Positions 22,919 to 25,648 of a stretch of DNA of 25,648 nt are shown here, one piece after another. The stretch covers positions 1 through 25,648 of the forward strand of contig JAQTUC010000004.1 of assembly GCA_028710385.1 (NCBI GenBank), given 5' to 3'. The DNA is from Candidatus Omnitrophota bacterium (lineage in GTDB: Bacteria; Omnitrophota; Gorgyraeia; Duberdicusellales; 4484-171). The notes beneath the pieces were generated by a model. It saw only the letters and a list, made by a program, of their open reading frames with translations. It did no database searches and had not been told where the DNA came from. Positions within the stretch are counted from its first letter, which is position 1; the number at the start of each line of letters is the position of its first letter. The position numbers and the translations under genes were made by a program.

Positions 22919-23048
22919 TCTGCCCATTCCCTACGCTGGCATTATCCAGTTCATCCGGCATGAGCCGCATGACTCCGCATTTTGCGGAACAGGTTCAAAG
23001 GGTAATCCCGTTTACGGGAACTCTCAGGCCGTTACAACGGCCTCCCCT
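22919..23048 (-). promoter_or_regulatory. TPP riboswitch (THI element) controlling THI4-thiM-thiE
   Basis: Minus strand, in order: GGGGAGGCCG, GGCCTGAGAG, ATTACCCTTTGAACCTG, and CTGGATAATGCCAGCG followed by TAGGGAA. P2 to P5 are complete. P3 is extended by a TCCGCA/TGCGGA-type hairpin. With the following terminator this is a transcriptional OFF switch in TPP. The 437-bp gene-free stretch 22744-23180 holds this switch, its promoter and terminator, and the repeats listed. Confidence 0.96.
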
Positions 23049-23057
23049 GTTTGTTTC

Positions 23058-23085
23058 ATTTAAGCATACCAGAATATGTTGTCAA
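23058..23085 (-). promoter_or_regulatory. Sigma70-type promoter for the thiamine unit
   Basis: On the minus strand, TTGACA (23080-23085) and TTAAAT (23058-23063) are 16 bases apart and lie about 10 bases upstream of the aptamer start. The 16-base direct repeats at 23059-23074 and 23091-23106 overlap the -10 region and lie just upstream of the -35. Confidence 0.6.
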
Positions 23086-23106
23086 CTCTTTTTAAGCATA
23101 CCCGAA
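23059..23106. repeat. Pair of direct repeats around the thiamine promoter
   Basis: TTTAAGCATACC(A/C)GAA occurs at 23059-23074 and 23091-23106, identical except for one base, with starts exactly 32 bp apart (about three helical turns). They could bind a dimeric regulator or be remnants of a duplication. Confidence 0.6.
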
Positions 23107-23180
23107 CACCAAGGGAAAAAAGTCAATCAATAGTAGAGACCGCCTATTACTTCATTCCTCCAGCATGATAAATTAAATAA

Positions 23181-25271
23181 ATGAAAGATTTTTTTAAAGG
23201 CCAATTTGATTATATTTATTTCTTTTATGGCTTCTCTTTCTTTCTTCTTGCCATAATCTGCTTCACCCTTGATAAGAATAAACTGCGCAGATTCCCGTGG
23301 GTATTGCTGGGATTCTTTGGATTAACGCACAGCATTGCTGAATGGCTTGATATGTTGATGATTATATACGGCAAAAAAAATGCCTTATCAATACTTGGCA
23401 TAATTGCGCTATGCGCTTCTTATTTGTGCCTTCTTGAATTCGCCCGGGTGGGGTATTTTCGCCTCAGAAAAAAAAGGATAAGCCCGTGGATATACCTGAT
23501 TTTTCCGGTATTACTTTCCTTAGGCCATAAATACGGCTTAAACGGCTGGATTGTGACATCGCGGTATTTTTTGGGATTTACCTCCGGCTATCTGGCAAGC
23601 CGTATTATCTATGAATTCGCAATCGCAGAAAAAGAAAGCAGATATCCGCTTAAATATTTAAGTATAATTTTCTCCCTATATGCTGTCGCAACCGGGCTTA
23701 TTGTCCCCAAAACCGGTTTTTTGCTTTCTAAATTTCTAAACTTTGACTCATTCTACGAAACATTCGGCACACCTATACAACTCATCCGCGCAATTCTTGC
23801 TTTGGCCGTTGCTTTGGCGATATGGTTCTATTCTTCCGTGCCGTCGGAAATAAAATATAAGCCTCCGCGCTTTCTTAAACATTACGTGCCAACCAAATGG
23901 ACAATAGGCTTGACGTTAATAATTCTTATTATAGGCGGCTGGATGTTTACGAATTACCTTGATTATTACGCAAGGCGCCAAATGATAGTAAAAAATATTA
24001 ATCCTCAACGCTCCCCCGTAGACGGATTAACGAGAGAGCTCACTAAGCTGCAAAAAGTGGTTATTTCAGTAAGCAGGGTGCAGTCCATACGCAATGCTGT
24101 CTCTTTGGAAAAACCGGAAAGCAAAGTGCTTGAAGAAACAAACAAAATACTCAGCCGCTATCAGACCAAGTTTAACGCCCTGGATTTTGCCCTTCTAGAT
24201 AAAGACGGCGTTACGGTTGCCTCCGCCGGGAGCAATAAAACCGAAATAGAAAAAGGAAAAAATTACGCCTCAAAACCATACTTTAAAAAAGCAATCGCGG
24301 GCGAAACAGGGTATGATTTCAGGCACGGCGCAACATATAATGAACGAATATATTATATAAGTTACCCCGTTAAAGATATTGAAGATAAAATCTCAGGAGC
24401 CATAGTTATAACGAAAAATATTCAGACTGAGCCTTTATTCTCGTACCGCCTTTTTAGCATACTTATAACTTTTTTTGTCTGCCTTATTGTCATAATATTC
24501 TTTATGGTTTTAAAAAGAAGGGAAGCATTCATAGGTTTTATAGAAAAAACAAATGCCAGACTGGAAGAAGTTGATAAGTTGAAAACTGATTTTATTTCCA
24601 TAGTATCTCATGAGCTGCGCACCCCGCTTACTTCCATAAAAAATGCAGCTTCAATCATGATGAAAGGAGGCGCATCCCGGCGCGCGATTGACGAGCAGGA
24701 GAAAGAGATGATAAGAATAATTCTAAACAATGTAGACCGCCAGACCAAAATGGTTAATGACCTTTTGGATGTATCCAAAATAGAAGCAGGCGCCATATCC
24801 GTGGCTGCAAAGATTATAGACATAGCAAGTCTTGCGAAAAATGTGCTTAATTCGTTGCGGCCGATAGCGGATTCCAAAAAAATAAGTATTATTTTTCTAT
24901 CCGCAACCGATAAAGAAATGGCTTATAGCGACCCCGATCATACAGCCCGCATATTCAATAATTTGATTGATAATGCCATCAAATTCACTCCAAACGGCGG
25001 GAAGATAACGGTGAAGATAGAAAACGCTCGGGCATACATAAAAATTCTGGTTTCAGATACAGGTATAGGGATATCTAAAGAAGATAAAGAAAAAATATTT
25101 ACAAAATTCTGCATTGCCACAAGCGCAGAAAACCAAATTAGAAAAGGATGCGGGCTGGGCCTGGTAATAACAAAAGGGCTGGTAGAAACATTGGGCGGAA
25201 AAATATGGCTGGAGTCAGAGCCTGGAAAAGGAAGCGCATTTTATTTTACTCTGCCGGCGGCAAAAATATGA
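23181..25271 (+). CDS. Multi-pass membrane histidine kinase with Cache-like sensor
   Basis: The protein has 696 residues. Seven or eight membrane segments fill about 9-260 (a large integral membrane sensor of unknown ligand). An extracytoplasmic Cache-like domain follows (about 262-425: DFALLDKDGVTVASAG, GKNYASKPYFKKAIAGE, RIYYISYPVKD), then a further helix (about 428-450) and a coiled linker. The HisKA domain holds the phospho-acceptor H477 (SIVSHELRTPLTS). The HATPase domain has N-box IFNNLIDNAIKFT, G1 DTGIGISKED and G2 GCGLGLVITKGL, all intact. It would autophosphorylate and pass phosphate to the response regulator whose ATG overlaps its TGA. There is no Shine-Dalgarno near the ATG. It is transcribed away from the thiamine unit. 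Confidence 0.9.
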   Translation: MKDFFKGQFDYIYFFYGFSFFLLAIICFTLDKNKLRRFPWVLLGFFGLTHSIAEWLDMLMIIYGKKNALSILGIIALCASYLCLLEFARVGYFRLRKKRISPWIYLIFPVLLSLGHKYGLNGWIVTSRYFLGFTSGYLASRIIYEFAIAEKESRYPLKYLSIIFSLYAVATGLIVPKTGFLLSKFLNFDSFYETFGTPIQLIRAILALAVALAIWFYSSVPSEIKYKPPRFLKHYVPTKWTIGLTLIILIIGGWMFTNYLDYYARRQMIVKNINPQRSPVDGLTRELTKLQKVVISVSRVQSIRNAVSLEKPESKVLEETNKILSRYQTKFNALDFALLDKDGVTVASAGSNKTEIEKGKNYASKPYFKKAIAGETGYDFRHGATYNERIYYISYPVKDIEDKISGAIVITKNIQTEPLFSYRLFSILITFFVCLIVIIFFMVLKRREAFIGFIEKTNARLEEVDKLKTDFISIVSHELRTPLTSIKNAASIMMKGGASRRAIDEQEKEMIRIILNNVDRQTKMVNDLLDVSKIEAGAISVAAKIIDIASLAKNVLNSLRPIADSKKISIIFLSATDKEMAYSDPDHTARIFNNLIDNAIKFTPNGGKITVKIENARAYIKILVSDTGIGISKEDKEKIFTKFCIATSAENQIRKGCGLGLVITKGLVETLGGKIWLESEPGKGSAFYFTLPAAKI

Positions 25272-25648
25272 GCGAAACCAGAAAAAAAATTTTAATAGTG
25301 GATGATGAACCAGACATAGTAAAAACTACTTCAATAATGCTTGATCTTGAAGGTTACGAAATAATAGCCGCGGTCAGCGGCGAAGATGCTATAGAAAAAA
25401 TACGCATAGACAAACCTGACCTTATTATTCTTGATGTGGTATTGCCGGGGATAAACGGCAAAGAAATTACTCTCAGGCTGAAAGAAGACAGCCGCTATAA
25501 AAATATACCTATTATCCTTATTACCGCTCAAACACAAAGAAATGAACTGGAGAAACTTAAAAAGCTGCCGGCTGACTTTTGCCTGACAAAACCGTTTGAC
25601 TCTGCACTTTTAACTCTCAAAGTAAAAGAATTGCTGGGTTTATCGCAG
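25268..25648 (+). CDS. Response regulator receiver domain (partial, runs off the window)
   Basis: The ATG at 25268 overlaps the kinase stop (ATGA), and the frame stays open for 127 codons to the edge. The receiver domain is complete in what is visible: acidic pocket D12-D13 (ILIVDDEPD), phospho-acceptor D56 (LIILDVVLPG), T86 (ILITAQ) and K108 (LTKPF). No output domain is visible before the end, so it may be a stand-alone receiver or continue into an effector. It is the cognate partner of the upstream kinase by overlap and orientation. Confidence 0.9.
   Translation, partial: MSETRKKILIVDDEPDIVKTTSIMLDLEGYEIIAAVSGEDAIEKIRIDKPDLIILDVVLPGINGKEITLRLKEDSRYKNIPIILITAQTQRNELEKLKKLPADFCLTKPFDSALLTLKVKELLGLSQ

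Noticed and set aside
25331..25537. 68-codon minus-strand open frame near the right edge
   Set aside because: The plus strand here encodes an intact receiver domain (D12-D13, D56, T86, K108) overlapping the kinase stop.

Overview
The window looks like chromosome from an uncultured Gram-negative bacterium of roughly 40% GC. It has a TolC/RND tripartite pump, several Sec-type signal peptides with periplasmic proteins, strong AGGAGG ribosome sites, an HD-GYP protein and a THI4-type thiazole pathway. This mix, together with short palindromic repeats between genes, would suit a candidate lineage such as Omnitrophota. That placement is inference; no rRNA or marker gene is present. No phage, insertion sequence, CRISPR array, tRNA or rRNA was seen.

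All genes from 106 to 22743 are on the minus strand, so transcription runs right to left. Only the last two genes (23181 to the edge) are on the plus strand. Left part (106-5814): a beta-CASP metallo-beta-lactamase RNase, an HD-GYP c-di-GMP-phosphodiesterase-type receptor, a ferritin-like protein, a small HEFGH membrane metalloprotease-like protein, an unknown 112-residue protein, and a radical SAM protein of the DNA modification/repair type behind an attenuator-like leader. Next (5983-7608): an oxidative-damage cluster of an exported hemerythrin, an exported MsrA and a Cys-rich DUF1540 protein.

The middle (7795-19284) reads as a long metal-homeostasis unit headed by a CsoR-family copper repressor: csoR, tolC-like, cusB-like, cusA-like, a SERCA-type Ca2+ P-type ATPase, an exported YHS protein, a PduO-type cobalamin adenosyltransferase and two exported proteins of unknown function. 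The CsoR promoter carries a C-tract operator candidate.

The right part (19435-23050) is a thiamine unit: TPP riboswitch, THI4, thiM, thiE, then a second TPP riboswitch and a second THI4. The first THI4 has His at the sulfur-donor position (methanogen-like, sulfide-dependent type). The second has Cys there (yeast/plant-like). The plus-strand end encodes a multi-membrane-segment histidine kinase with a Cache-like sensor and the start of its response regulator.

The most unusual non-coding signals are three. A hairpin family occurs three times with compensatory base changes and a conserved bulged T; two copies abut Shine-Dalgarno sites. A short promoter-leader-terminator module precedes the radical SAM gene and matches no riboswitch class I could recall. 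Two TPP switches lie in series, apparently in one transcription unit.
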